64,000 nt of DNA from Pseudoxanthomonas sp. Lineage in GTDB: Bacteria > Pseudomonadota > Gammaproteobacteria > Xanthomonadales > Xanthomonadaceae. The stretch is from the NCBI RefSeq assembly GCF_027498035.1, contig NZ_CP114978.1, positions 2,666,001 to 2,730,000 on the forward strand. The letters are read 5' to 3'. The translations under genes were made by a program, and so were the position numbers. A model generated the notes under the pieces. The model was not told the DNA's origin and did no database searches. It saw only the letters and a program-made list of their open reading frames with translations. Of this stretch, positions 1-8,825 are shown piece after piece (position 1 is the stretch's first letter; the number at the start of each line of letters is the position of its first letter).

Positions 1-399
1 ATCGACCTGTACCAGCGCGGCCTGGCCAGGCGCCTGCTCTTCACCGGCGGCTTCGGCGGCGCGGGCGCGCGCTTTGCTGAATCGCAGGTTGGTCGGCGCT
101 ATGCGCTCAGGGCCGGCGTGCCGGCCGGTGCGATCCTGATCGAAACCGTCTCGCGCACCACCCGCCAGAACCTGCAGCAGGCCGCCCGGCTGATGCAGGC
201 CAACGGCTTGCATACCGCGATCATCGTCAGCGATCCGCTGCACATGGCGCGCGCCATGCGCCTGGCACGCGAGGAAGGTATCGACGCACTGGCTTCGGCC
301 ACACCGACCAGCCGCTTCCGCACCTTCAGCACGCGCTGGCGGTTCTTCCTGCAGGAGCTGTACTTCTTCCACCGTGATCTGTTCATGGAAGCGGTCTGA
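1..399 (+). CDS. YdcF-like (DUF218) protein, C-terminal part
   Basis: The reading frame is open from the first base, so the gene begins outside the window and only its last 132 codons are present. The visible part contains a TGGFGG turn near its beginning, the stretch ETVSRTTRQNLQQA about halfway, and IIVSDPLHMARA further on. This order matches the C-terminal half of the YdcF/SanA/DUF218 family, whose members are usually membrane-anchored proteins linked to envelope integrity. The family's biochemical activity is not settled. The N-terminal membrane anchor expected for such proteins would lie outside the window. It is followed after 65 bases by a small NTF2-like gene on the same strand, with no obvious functional link. 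Confidence 0.75.
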   Translation: MDLYQRGLARRLLFTGGFGGAGARFAESQVGRRYALRAGVPAGAILIETVSRTTRQNLQQAARLMQANGLHTAIIVSDPLHMARAMRLAREEGIDALASATPTSRFRTFSTRWRFFLQELYFFHRDLFMEAV

Positions 400-464
400 C
401 CCGGAAGCCGCCTGAGGCCGACGGCGCCGAGCGCTATCATCCACGGGTCTCCCGCTTCCCAGAC

Positions 465-902
465 ATGCCCATGAAGATCGACGGTACCCGCCGGCAGGAC
501 CGCGCCACCGAACTGGTGCTGGCCTATTACGCGGCTTTCAATCGCGGTGACCGCGACACCATGCTGGCGCTGCTGACCGACGACATCGCCCACGATCTCA
601 ACCAGGGCGCCCGCGAAACCGGGCGCGATACCTTCGCCGCCTTCATGCGGCGCATGGACACGTCTTACAGCGAACAGCTGCGCGACATCGTGGTGATGGT
701 CTCGCCCGATGGCGCGCGCGCGGCGGCCGAATACGTGGTCCACGGCACCTACCACCACAGCGATGAAGGCCTGCCCGAAGCCACCGGCCAGACCTACGTG
801 CTGCCGGGCGGCGCGTTCTTCGAGATCCGCGGCGAGCAGATCGCCCGGGTCAGCAACTACTACAACCTGCAGGACTGGATCGCGCAGGTCTCGGCGGGCT
901 GA
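465..902 (+). CDS. NTF2-like / SnoaL-like small protein
   Basis: A 145-residue cytoplasmic protein with no signal peptide. It begins with a helix (ATELVLAYYAAFNRGDRDTM), followed by the LLTDDIAHDLN strand, and ends with FFEIRGEQIARVSNYYNLQDW. This is the layout of a single cone-shaped NTF2 fold as in ketosteroid isomerase-related proteins. Such proteins bind small hydrophobic ligands or act as isomerases or hydrolases; the substrate cannot be told here. The start at 465 is the first ATG; a second ATG two codons later is also possible. The next gene, an EthD-type protein, follows by 91 bases and the two may be co-transcribed. Confidence 0.75.
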   Translation: MPMKIDGTRRQDRATELVLAYYAAFNRGDRDTMLALLTDDIAHDLNQGARETGRDTFAAFMRRMDTSYSEQLRDIVVMVSPDGARAAAEYVVHGTYHHSDEGLPEATGQTYVLPGGAFFEIRGEQIARVSNYYNLQDWIAQVSAG

Positions 903-993
903 TCCGGCCCTGCTGCACTGCACGCCTGGCATTGCGGGCCGGCGTGCGATGCTCGCGCCTCCCCGCGCCGCATCCCCTCAAGGAGTGTCTTCG

Positions 994-1311
994 ATGGTCA
1001 AGGTCAGCGTGATGTATCCGTTCAAGGCGGGCGCACGGTTCAACCACGATTACTACGCCAATACCCACATGCCGCTGGTCGCGGCGCGCATGGGCGGGGC
1101 CTGCCTGTACTACACGGTGGACAAGGGCCTGTCCGGCGGCATGCCTGGCAGCGATCCGGCTTACGTGGGCATGTGCCACATCTTCTGCGACTCGGTGGAC
1201 AGCTTCAGCGCCGGCTTCGGCCCACATGCGCAGGAGATCCTCGGCGACATTCCCAACTACACCGATCTTGAGCCGGTGATGCAGATCAGCCAGATCGTCA
1301 TCGGCCACTAG
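994..1311 (+). CDS. EthD family protein
   Basis: A 105-residue protein of the EthD ferredoxin-like alpha/beta barrel family. The hallmark is the N-terminal strand followed by FNHDYYANTHMPL, where the H-x-P turn is typical of EthD proteins. Family members sit beside ether-degradation or polyketide genes and often form dimers, but their reactions are mostly unknown. I chose the ATG at 994 because AAGGAGTG lies about 9 bases upstream and because residues before it do not resemble the family. The gene ends 14 bases before the convergent bioC gene. Confidence 0.8.
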   Translation: MVKVSVMYPFKAGARFNHDYYANTHMPLVAARMGGACLYYTVDKGLSGGMPGSDPAYVGMCHIFCDSVDSFSAGFGPHAQEILGDIPNYTDLEPVMQISQIVIGH

Positions 1312-1325
1312 GCCGGACGGCCGCG

Positions 1326-2204
1326 TCAGCTGCCGCGGCGACGGATCGGAATGCGCGCCAGCGGCACCGACGCCACATCGTGTCCGCCTTCGCGGATCGG
1401 CGTACCGGCTTCCGGCGCCCAGGCGTGGGCGTACATGACTTCCCAGGTGCTGGGCAGCCGGCCTTCGGCGGTGCGCATCGGCTCGTAGGCCTGGGCGGCA
1501 GCGGCGAAGCGCGACCTGCCGGTCAGGCTGGCGCGGCGGTTGGCCAGCGCATTGGTCGCGCCGATCTGGCGCAACTCGCGCATCAGCGCCGGCAGGTCCG
1601 GATAGGTCAGGGTGAACTGGTCGCGGTCCAGCACCGGATCGCGGAAGCCGGACATCATCAGCGCATCGCCGAACTGGGCGATCTGCGCGAACGGACTGAC
1701 ATGCGGCGCCGGATCACCGGCAAAGGCCTCGCGCAGTTCCACCAGCGTCTGCGGACCAAAGGTGGAGCACAACAGCAGTCCACCCGGCTTGAGCACGCGG
1801 CGGAATCCGGCGAACGCCGCCGGCAGGTCTTCCACCCATGGCAGGCACAGGTTGCAGAACAGCACGTCGACGCTGTCGTCGGCCAGCGGCAGCGCGCGCG
1901 CATCGGCGGCAACGCGCGCGAACGGTTTCCACCAGCCGGCCTGCTTCTTCGCCTCGCGCAGCATCGGCAGGGCCACGTCCAGCGCGACCACCTGCGCCTT
2001 GGGCCAGCGCTTGCGCATGCTGGCCGCGGCCGTGGCCGGGCCGCTGCCCACGTCCAGCACCACCTGCGGCACGCGGGCTTCCAGGTAATCCAGGGATTCC
2101 AGCAGGCGCTTCTCCACCTCGTGGTGGAGCGCGGCGGCGGCGTCATAGGTGCCGGCCGCACGCGAGAACGCGCGGCGGATGTGGCGGGAATCGAAAATCG
2201 GCAT
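1326..2204 (-). CDS. bioC: Malonyl-ACP O-methyltransferase BioC
   Basis: BioC methylates the free carboxyl of malonyl-ACP with S-adenosylmethionine, disguising it so that fatty acid synthesis can build the pimeloyl chain of biotin. The 292-residue product starts with SRHIRRAFSRAAGTYDAAA, the usual BioC N-terminal helix, and has the SAM-binding glycine loop VLDVGSGPA near residue 50, followed by the acidic strand VVALDVA. The start at 2204 is preferred because MPIFDSRHIR matches the family N-terminus; a GTG or ATG further upstream would add 14 residues that look random. It is the last gene of a bioF-bioH-bioC run on the minus strand, 45 bases after bioH. Confidence 0.92.
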   Translation of the reverse strand: MPIFDSRHIRRAFSRAAGTYDAAAALHHEVEKRLLESLDYLEARVPQVVLDVGSGPATAAASMRKRWPKAQVVALDVALPMLREAKKQAGWWKPFARVAADARALPLADDSVDVLFCNLCLPWVEDLPAAFAGFRRVLKPGGLLLCSTFGPQTLVELREAFAGDPAPHVSPFAQIAQFGDALMMSGFRDPVLDRDQFTLTYPDLPALMRELRQIGATNALANRRASLTGRSRFAAAAQAYEPMRTAEGRLPSTWEVMYAHAWAPEAGTPIREGGHDVASVPLARIPIRRRGS

Positions 2205-2249
2205 GGCGCTATTGTCCGCCAGCACACGCGCCGGGGCGACCGGCAAGCG

Positions 2250-3026
2250 TCAGGATGCGCGGAACGCTTTGTCCAGGAACGGCACCAACGCCGCTTCCAC
2301 CTGATCCAGATGGCCCAGGAACGGGGCATGGCCGCCACCGGCAATTTCCAGGAATGCGGATTGCGGGGTCAGCGCCGCGGCCGCTTCCATTCCGCGCGGG
2401 TGCACCAGCCGGTCGCGGGTGCCGGCAATCCACAGCGACGGCACGTCCAGCCCTGGCAGGGTGTGGCGCAGGTCGCTGCGTTCCAGCAGGCCAAGCCCGG
2501 CCTGCAAGGCGGCTGCGGTGGGTTCGCCGCGGGCGTAGAGCATCTGGCGCAACGCCTGCAGTTCGGCACGGCCCTGCTGCGTGCCCAGCGTATCCAGGGC
2601 GATGAAGCGCTCCAGCGTGCCGCGATAGTCCTGCTGCAACGCCACGCCGAACTGGGCGAACACCGCCGGGTCCACCGCCTGCGGCCAGTCCGGCGCGGTA
2701 CTGAAACGCGGTACCGAGGACACCATCGCCAGCGCGCGCACCTGGCCTGAAACCGCCGCCGCCTTCAACGCGAACAGGCCACCCAGCGACCAGCCCAGCC
2801 ATGCAGCGGGTGGGGTGGCGTCGCAGATCGCATCGACGCAGGCCTGCAGGGCCAGCGGCACCGCACTGTCGCGGCTGCCACCGTGGCCGGGCAGATCGAC
2901 GACGTACAGGGTGAAGCGGTCCGACAGCCGCTCGGCCAGCGCACCGAACACGCCGCCGTGCAGCGCCCAGCCGTGGACCAGCACCAGCGGTGGGCCGCTG
3001 CCAATCGTCTCGATCTGCACGTTCAT
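2250..3026 (-). CDS. bioH: Pimeloyl-ACP methyl ester esterase BioH
   Basis: BioH hydrolyses pimeloyl-ACP methyl ester, ending the BioC-initiated cycle and releasing pimeloyl-ACP for BioF. The 258-residue product is a compact alpha/beta hydrolase: oxyanion region LVHGWALHG, nucleophile elbow GWSLGG with Ser80, acid Asp205 in AGTRDRLVHP, and His233 in GGGHAPF. The ATG at 3026 gives the family start MNVQIETIG; upstream in-frame codons add an arginine-rich run with no family resemblance. It lies between bioF and bioC on the same strand, which supports the assignment over a generic esterase. Confidence 0.92.
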   Translation of the reverse strand: MNVQIETIGSGPPLVLVHGWALHGGVFGALAERLSDRFTLYVVDLPGHGGSRDSAVPLALQACVDAICDATPPAAWLGWSLGGLFALKAAAVSGQVRALAMVSSVPRFSTAPDWPQAVDPAVFAQFGVALQQDYRGTLERFIALDTLGTQQGRAELQALRQMLYARGEPTAAALQAGLGLLERSDLRHTLPGLDVPSLWIAGTRDRLVHPRGMEAAAALTPQSAFLEIAGGGHAPFLGHLDQVEAALVPFLDKAFRAS

Positions 3027-3072
3027 GTGCGCCGCGTGCCGGCGCCGAACCATCGATTCACGCGCCCGCGCA

Positions 3073-4272
3073 TCAGGCCAGGCTGACCGCCTGCTGCTGC
3101 GGTTCGCGGGCGCGGACCAGCGCATCGACCAAACCGTCGATGTCTTCCGGCGAATGCAGCGCCGACAGGGTCACGCGCAGCCGCGCCCCGCCTTCGGGCA
3201 CGGTCGGCGGGCGGATCGCCGGCACCCAGTAGCCGGCATCCTCCAACGCGGCCGACCAGGCCAGCGCCTGCGCATCGGCGCCGCATAGGACCGGCTGGAT
3301 CGGCGTGTCCGACACCATCAGCTCCAGCCCGGCGGCGCTGGCCCGGGTGCGGAAGCGATCAACCAGGCCGGCCAGCTTGTCGCGGCGCCAGTCGTCGCGG
3401 CGCGCCTGGCGCAGCGCCTCGCTACTGGCCGCGGCCAGCGCCGGCGGCAGCGCCGTCGTATGCAGATAGGGGCGCGCGGTTTCGGCCAGGTGCTGGATCA
3501 GTGCGGCATCACCGACCACCGCCGCGCCATAGCCACCAAGCGCCTTGCCCAGGGTGACCAGCTGCAGCGGCGCTTCCTCCACGCCCAGGCGCGCTTCGGC
3601 CACGCTGCCGCGGCCGTTGGGACCACGCACGCCGACGCCGTGGGCGTCGTCCACATACAGCAGCGCCTTCTGGACGCGCGCCACCAGCGCCAGCGCGCGC
3701 AGCGGGGCGACATCGCCGTCCAGGCCGAACACGCCGTCGGTGGCCAGCATCGCCGCGCCCTCGGGCACGTTGCGCAGCTGGCGGATGGCGCCTTCGGCAT
3801 CGCCGTGCGGATAGCGGCGCAGCCGGCAGCCGGCCAGGCGCGAGGCATCCAGCAGGCTGGCGTGGTTGAGCCGGTCCTGCACGCAGGCGTCGCCCTCTTC
3901 GCTCAGCAGCGCCTGCTGCACGGCCAGGTTGGCCAGGAAGCCGCTGCCGAACAGCAGCGCGGCCGGCATCTGCAGCCACTCGGCGATCTCCCGTTCCAGC
4001 GCCGCATGCGCGGCATGGTGCCCGCTGGCCAGGTGCGAGGCACCGGCGCCCACGCCATCGCGCGCGGCCGCGTCCTGCAGTGCGGTGGTCACCTGGAACT
4101 GCTGCGACAGGCCCAGGTAGTCGTTGCTGCAGCACTCGACCAGCCAGCGGCCGTCCACTTCGACCCGCACGCCATCGCGCCGGGTAACGGTTCGGCGCAC
4201 GAGGACGCGGCCCTGAGCCACCCGCAGCTTGCGCAGCGACGCGATGCGGTCGTGGAGGTCGGGGCGGGCCAT
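3073..4272 (-). CDS. bioF: 8-amino-7-oxononanoate synthase BioF
   Basis: BioF is a PLP enzyme that condenses pimeloyl-ACP with L-alanine to give 8-amino-7-oxononanoate, releasing CO2. The 399-residue product has the fold-type I signatures: SNDYLGL near residue 49, ASHLASGHHAAH near 78, VDDAHGVG near 207, and the PLP lysine K243 in TLGKALGGYG. The start codon ATG at 4272 is the only sensible one. It is the first gene of the bioFHC run and is divergent from comF, so its promoter must lie in 4273-4590. Confidence 0.95.
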   Translation of the reverse strand: MARPDLHDRIASLRKLRVAQGRVLVRRTVTRRDGVRVEVDGRWLVECCSNDYLGLSQQFQVTTALQDAAARDGVGAGASHLASGHHAAHAALEREIAEWLQMPAALLFGSGFLANLAVQQALLSEEGDACVQDRLNHASLLDASRLAGCRLRRYPHGDAEGAIRQLRNVPEGAAMLATDGVFGLDGDVAPLRALALVARVQKALLYVDDAHGVGVRGPNGRGSVAEARLGVEEAPLQLVTLGKALGGYGAAVVGDAALIQHLAETARPYLHTTALPPALAAASSEALRQARRDDWRRDKLAGLVDRFRTRASAAGLELMVSDTPIQPVLCGADAQALAWSAALEDAGYWVPAIRPPTVPEGGARLRVTLSALHSPEDIDGLVDALVRAREPQQQAVSLA

Positions 4273-4590
4273 GGAGCGTCCTGTGCGATGGGTGCCAAGC
4301 CGGCTAGCGTAATTCAGTGGGACTGGTCGGTGATGACCGGCGGGCCGCCTTTTTCACGCCGCGCGTCCGCGCAGATGCCACTTCGACGGCACCGCCGGGA
4401 CCAACATCCGTCGGTGAAGGCTGGCCACGCACCGTGGCGGCCCGGCGAACAGCCGCGCGAACAAGGCGAAGTTCCCTGCATGGCCACGCCGTGACGCGGC
4501 GATGCGACCGGCTTGGACGGAGCGTTGTCACGGCCTCTCGCAAGGGTAAAGTCCACGGGTCTGGAGATCGTGGGCAAGGCTGCCAACCGC
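4273..4590. other. Divergent promoter region between bioF and comF
   Basis: About 318 bases with no convincing gene. It must hold the promoters of bioF (minus) and comF (plus). A candidate comF promoter is listed separately. Short open frames on both strands are arginine-rich and look like non-coding GC-rich sequence. I did not identify a biotin-repressor operator. Confidence 0.5.
4525..4552 (+). promoter_or_regulatory. Candidate sigma-70 promoter for comF
   Basis: TTGTCA at 4525-4530 and TAAAGT at 4547-4552 are separated by 16 bases and lie about 40 bases before the comF start. The -35 box is close to consensus and the -10 box is weak, so this is only a candidate. Confidence 0.4.
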
Positions 4591-5295
4591 ATGGATGCGA
4601 AACACGTTGACCGATGGTTGCGACGCGCCGGCCAGCTGCTGCTGGCGCCGCGCTGCCTGGTCTGCAGCGAACCCGGTACCGGCGGCCTGGATCTCTGCAG
4701 TGCCTGCACCGATGCCCTGCCCTGGAACCACAGCGCCTGCCCGCGCTGCGCGCTCCCCACGCCGCACGGCGATCTCTGTGGGGAATGCCTGCAGTCGCCG
4801 CCCCCGGTGGCCGCGACCCAGGCCGCCTTCGTCTACGGCTTTCCACTGGACCGGCTGGTGCCGCGCTTCAAGTTCCACCAGGACCTGGCCGCCGGGCGGC
4901 TGCTGGCCGAGGTGATGGCCCAGGGTCTGGCGACGACGACCCGGCCGGATGCGCTCGTACCCGTCCCGCTGCATGCCACGCGCCTGCGCCAGCGTGGCTA
5001 TGACCAGGCCCTGGAACTGGCCCGGCCTGTCGGACGTCGGCTGGACGTGCCGGTGCTGACCACGGTGCTGCTGCGCCAGCGCGACACCGCGCCGCAGTCC
5101 GAACTGGATGCCGCGGCGCGGCGACGGAACCTGCGCAAGGCCTTCGCGATTCGTCCGGACGTCGCCTTGCCGGCGCATGTCGCCCTGCTCGACGACGTCA
5201 TGACCACCGGCGCCACCCTGCACGCCGCCGCGCGGGTGTTGCTGCGCGCCGGGGTGAAGCGCGTGGATGCCTGGGTCTGCGCGCGGGCTCCGTGA
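4591..5295 (+). CDS. comF: ComF family phosphoribosyltransferase-like protein
   Basis: ComF proteins combine an N-terminal zinc-finger-like cysteine cluster with a type I phosphoribosyltransferase domain and take part in DNA uptake, probably at the inner membrane or cytosol. In this 234-residue product four CxxC-type pairs occur before residue 75 (CLVCS, CSAC, CPRC, CGEC). The PRPP-binding loop VALLDDVMTTGATLH is near residue 200. RLRQRGYDQALELA in the middle is also typical. The ATG at 4591 was chosen because the upstream in-frame ATG at 4513 adds residues unlike the family. It is divergent from bioF. Confidence 0.9.
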   Translation: MDAKHVDRWLRRAGQLLLAPRCLVCSEPGTGGLDLCSACTDALPWNHSACPRCALPTPHGDLCGECLQSPPPVAATQAAFVYGFPLDRLVPRFKFHQDLAAGRLLAEVMAQGLATTTRPDALVPVPLHATRLRQRGYDQALELARPVGRRLDVPVLTTVLLRQRDTAPQSELDAAARRRNLRKAFAIRPDVALPAHVALLDDVMTTGATLHAAARVLLRAGVKRVDAWVCARAP

Positions 5296-5316
5296 GCCCC
5301 GACCTCATTCCCTCGG

Positions 5317-6759
5317 TCAGCCGCCCGCCGCCGGCATCACCGGCGCCACGTATGGCAGGGTCAGGCCCAGCAGCCACAGCAGGCCGATCACCAGCGGGAT
5401 GTGCACCAGCAGCTGCATGAAGGTGAAGCCAACGATGTCGCGCGCTTTCAGCCCAAGCACGCCCAGTAGCGGCAGCATCCAGAACGGATTGATCAGGTTG
5501 GGCAATGCCTCGGCTGCGTTGTAGACCTGCACCGCCCAGCCCAGGTGCGCGTGCAATTCGTTGGCGGCCTGCATCACGTAGGGCGCTTCGATCAGCCACT
5601 TGCCACCGCCCGACGGCACGAAGAAACCCAGCACCGCCGAGTACACGCCCATCACCGCCGGGAAGGTGTCCTGCGTGGCCACGTGCACGAACAGCTGCGA
5701 GAGATGGTGCGCAAGGGTGTCGCCATCGGCGCCCTTGGCCCCGGTGAGGATCATCGCGATACCGCCGTACAGCGGGAACTGGATCAGCACGCCGGTGGTG
5801 CTGGGCACCGCCCTGGCCACCGCGTTGAGGAAGCTGCGCGGCCGCCAGTGCAACAACAGGCCCAGCGACAGGAACAGGAAGTTGTAGGTGTTGAGATTGG
5901 CGATCGCGCTGACCAGCGGCTTGCTGGCGAACTCAGAAAACAGCCAGCCGAAGGCCAATAGCGACAGCAGCACGGTCAGCAGCGGGCTGTATTCCAGCCA
6001 CTCGCCCGGGCGGGTGCGCGGCGGCAGCGCTGCCTTGGCCTCGGTCGCAACGGCTTCATCGAAGTCGGCCACGGTGCGCGCGGCCTTGCCGGTCGGCGCG
6101 GTCAGCCAGCAGATCAGCAACGACACGGCGATCAACACCGCGGTCAGCACGATCGACTGCCACAGGAAGATCGTCTCGGTGAAAGGCAGCACGCCGGTGA
6201 TGTCCAGCAGGCCCGGCGGCATGGACGCCGGATTGGCCTGCAGCTGCGCGGCTGACGAACTCAAGCCCATCGCCCAGACCGCACCCAGGCCCAGATAGGC
6301 TGCCGCACCGGCGGCGCGGTAATCCATCTTCAGCTCGGTGCGGCGGGCCAGCGCGCGCACCAACAATCCACCGAACACCAGCGAAAACCCCCAACTCAGC
6401 AGCGAGGCCAGCATGCTGACCAAGCCGACATAGACGATGGCCCCGCGCCCGCTGCGCGGCACCCTGGCCAGCTGGTCGATGAAGCGCGCCACGACCGGCG
6501 CGGTCGCCAGCGCATAGCCACCGATGACCACGAAGGCCATCTGCATGGTGAAGGGAATTAGGCTCCAGAAGCCGCCACCGAACGCCTCGGCCGTGGCCTT
6601 GGGCGTCGCCCCGGCGGCCATGGCCGCGAGCGCGACGATGACCACGCCCAGCACCGCGAACACGTATGCATCGGGGAACCATTTCTCGGCCCAGGCTGCA
6701 CTGCGCAGCGCGGCCCGCGCCATCAGGCCCTGGCGGGCTTCTCCATTGGTCGTTGCCAT
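5317..6759 (-). CDS. Short-chain fatty acid transporter, AtoE family
   Basis: A 480-residue inner-membrane protein with about 12 hydrophobic segments, starting AEKWFPDAYVFAVLGVVIVALA near residue 23. The AtoE (TIGR00366) family takes up short-chain acids such as acetoacetate or butyrate. Typical features are WGFSLVFGGLL, the loop MGLSSSAAQLQANPASMP, and PSGGGKWLIEAPYV near residue 390. The ATG at 6759 gives the usual short cytoplasmic start; an upstream ATG would add proline- and arginine-rich residues. It converges with comF, 21 bases apart. No ato thiolase or CoA-transferase genes are beside it, so its physiological substrate is uncertain. Confidence 0.85.
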   Translation of the reverse strand: MATTNGEARQGLMARAALRSAAWAEKWFPDAYVFAVLGVVIVALAAMAAGATPKATAEAFGGGFWSLIPFTMQMAFVVIGGYALATAPVVARFIDQLARVPRSGRGAIVYVGLVSMLASLLSWGFSLVFGGLLVRALARRTELKMDYRAAGAAAYLGLGAVWAMGLSSSAAQLQANPASMPPGLLDITGVLPFTETIFLWQSIVLTAVLIAVSLLICWLTAPTGKAARTVADFDEAVATEAKAALPPRTRPGEWLEYSPLLTVLLSLLAFGWLFSEFASKPLVSAIANLNTYNFLFLSLGLLLHWRPRSFLNAVARAVPSTTGVLIQFPLYGGIAMILTGAKGADGDTLAHHLSQLFVHVATQDTFPAVMGVYSAVLGFFVPSGGGKWLIEAPYVMQAANELHAHLGWAVQVYNAAEALPNLINPFWMLPLLGVLGLKARDIVGFTFMQLLVHIPLVIGLLWLLGLTLPYVAPVMPAAGG

Positions 6760-6945
6760 TCCCGGTCTCTCCGCGCGGTGTCCGCCGCATTGTGGGAACA
6801 CCGGCTGCACCGGTCTGCTGGACCTTGGTCTTGGGTCAGGACAATGCGGGTTCCACCCCATCGCTCCCCGCGCGCAGGGAAGCGGGACGGAGTGAGTGGA
6901 AAGCGGATATCACCGATCCCCAGGAGAAGCACCCCATCGCCCGGG

Positions 6946-7839
6946 TTACCGCAGCAGCTGGTCGGCCACGATCCCCGCAAACACCGCCGCGCCAACCCAG
7001 TTGTTGTGCAGGAACGCACGGAAGCATGGCCCGCGCTCGCGATGGCGGGCGAGGAAGAACTCGTAGACCACCAGCAGCACGCCCACGCCCAGCCCGGCCC
7101 AGTAGGCCGCGCCCAGTCCGGCCCGGTGCCCCACCAGCAGCAGCGTGGCGAAGGTCAGCGCGTACAGCACGCCCTGGATCACCAGGTCCAGGTCGCCGAA
7201 CAGGATCGCGGTGGACTTTGAACCGGCGCGGATGTCGTCCTCGCGGTCGACCATCGCGTACCAGGTGTCGTAGGCGGTCGCCCACAGGATGTTGGCCGCA
7301 TACAACAACCAGGCCAGCGGCGGCACCGTGCCCTGCACCGCGGCGAAGGCCATCGGAATGCCGAAGCCGAACGCCAGGCCCAGATACACCTGGGGCAGGT
7401 AGGTGTAGCGCTTCAGGTACGGATAGCTCGCCGCCAGGAACGCCGCGATACCACTCAGGGCGATGGTCAGGCCGTTCATCGTCCACACCAGCGCGAACGC
7501 CACCAGCATCAGCACCGCGAACACCCACAGCGCCTCGCGTCCCGACACCCGCCCGGCGGCCAGCGGCCGATCCCTGGTGCGTTCGACCTTCGGATCCAGC
7601 CAGCGGTCGGCGTAATCATTGATCACGCACCCGGCCGAACGGGTCAGCCACACGCCCAGCGTGAACACGACCAGCGTCCACCACGGCGGCATGCCGCCCG
7701 CGGCCAGCCACAGCGCCCACCAGGTCGGCCACAGCAGCAACAGGACCCCGATCGGCTTGTCGCCACGGATCAGTTTCCAGTACTGGCCCAGCCGCCCGGG
7801 CGGCCGCACCACCGGTGCATCGAATCGTTCGTAACCCAT
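6946..7839 (-). CDS. ubiA: 4-hydroxybenzoate polyprenyltransferase UbiA
   Basis: UbiA attaches the polyprenyl tail to 4-hydroxybenzoate at the inner membrane, the second step of ubiquinone synthesis. The 297-residue product has eight or nine hydrophobic segments and both Asp-rich prenyl-diphosphate motifs: NDYADRWLDPKVERTRDRP near residue 75 and DREDDIRAGSKS near 200. RPLAAGRVS follows the first motif as in the family. The ATG at 7839 fits; in-frame codons upstream are arginine-rich. It is divergent from kdsA with only 119 bases between the starts, which must hold both promoters. No ubiC is adjacent. Confidence 0.93.
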   Translation of the reverse strand: MGYERFDAPVVRPPGRLGQYWKLIRGDKPIGVLLLLWPTWWALWLAAGGMPPWWTLVVFTLGVWLTRSAGCVINDYADRWLDPKVERTRDRPLAAGRVSGREALWVFAVLMLVAFALVWTMNGLTIALSGIAAFLAASYPYLKRYTYLPQVYLGLAFGFGIPMAFAAVQGTVPPLAWLLYAANILWATAYDTWYAMVDREDDIRAGSKSTAILFGDLDLVIQGVLYALTFATLLLVGHRAGLGAAYWAGLGVGVLLVVYEFFLARHRERGPCFRAFLHNNWVGAAVFAGIVADQLLR

Positions 7840-7958
7840 CGTCAAAAGGTTAGCAGGCCGGGCGCGGCGGTGACCGGGTGAAGGCCGGCGCCGGGACATC
7901 ACTAGAATGTGCAGGCTGCAACGTACCGCGCGCCCCCGACAAACCTCCGAGCCCTGCC

Positions 7959-8825
7959 ATGACCGCCTCGACCCAACCTCTCGCCATTGCCGTCAACGAC
8001 GCGATCCGCGTCGCCAACGACGCACCGTTCGTCCTGTTTGGCGGGCTCAACGTCCTGGAAGACCTGGATTCCACCCTGTTCGCCGCCGAAACCTACAAGC
8101 GGGTCACCGACAAGCTGGGGATCCCGTACGTGTTCAAGGCCTCGTTCGACAAGGCCAACCGGTCCTCGATCAATTCCTATCGCGGCGTCGGCCTGGACGA
8201 AGGCATCCGGATCTTCGAGGAAGTGAAGCGCCAGCTGGGCCTCGCGCTGATCACCGACGTCCATGAGGTGGCGCAGGCCGCGCCGGTGGCCGAGGTCGTG
8301 GACGTGCTGCAGATTCCCGCCTTCCTGGCCCGGCAGACGGACCTGGTGGCCGCCATCGCCAGGACCGGGCGCGCGGTGAACATCAAGAAACCGCAGTTCC
8401 TCAGCCCCACCCAGATTAAGAACATCGTCCACAAGATCCGCGAGACCGGCAACGAACGCATCATCCTGTGCGAGCGCGGCGCGCAGTTCGGCTACGACAA
8501 TCTGGTGGTGGACATGCTGGGCTTCCGCGAGATGACCGAATCCACCGGCGGCCTGCCGGTGATCTTCGACGTCACCCACAGCCTGCAGCGACGCGATGCC
8601 GGCGCCGAAGCCTCCGGTGGGCGTCGCCGCCAGGTGCTGGAACTGGCACGCGCCGGCATGGCGGTGGGCATTGGCGGCCTGTTCCTGGAAGCGCACCCCG
8701 ACCCCGACCACGCACGCTGCGACGGACCCAGCGCGCTGCCGCTGGATGCGCTCGAACCCTTCCTGGCCCAGATCAAGGCGATCGACGACCTGGTGAAAGG
8801 CTTCGCGCCGCTGGAGATCAGGTAA
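7959..8825 (+). CDS. kdsA: 3-deoxy-8-phosphooctulonate synthase KdsA
   Basis: KdsA condenses arabinose 5-phosphate with phosphoenolpyruvate to form KDO 8-phosphate for lipopolysaccharide. The 288-residue product contains FKASFDKANRSS (the Asn marks the metal-independent class), NIKKPQFLSP, GYDNLVVDMLGF and LFLEAHPDPDHARCDGPSA. The N-terminal LFGGLNVLEDLDS replaces the enterobacterial GPC-type strand, as I recall from xanthomonad enzymes. The ATG at 7959 agrees with the family start. In related genomes kdsA usually sits between pyrG and eno; here it stands between ubiA and a tRNA gene, so this may be a second copy or a moved locus. Confidence 0.94.
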   Translation: MTASTQPLAIAVNDAIRVANDAPFVLFGGLNVLEDLDSTLFAAETYKRVTDKLGIPYVFKASFDKANRSSINSYRGVGLDEGIRIFEEVKRQLGLALITDVHEVAQAAPVAEVVDVLQIPAFLARQTDLVAAIARTGRAVNIKKPQFLSPTQIKNIVHKIRETGNERIILCERGAQFGYDNLVVDMLGFREMTESTGGLPVIFDVTHSLQRRDAGAEASGGRRRQVLELARAGMAVGIGGLFLEAHPDPDHARCDGPSALPLDALEPFLAQIKAIDDLVKGFAPLEIR

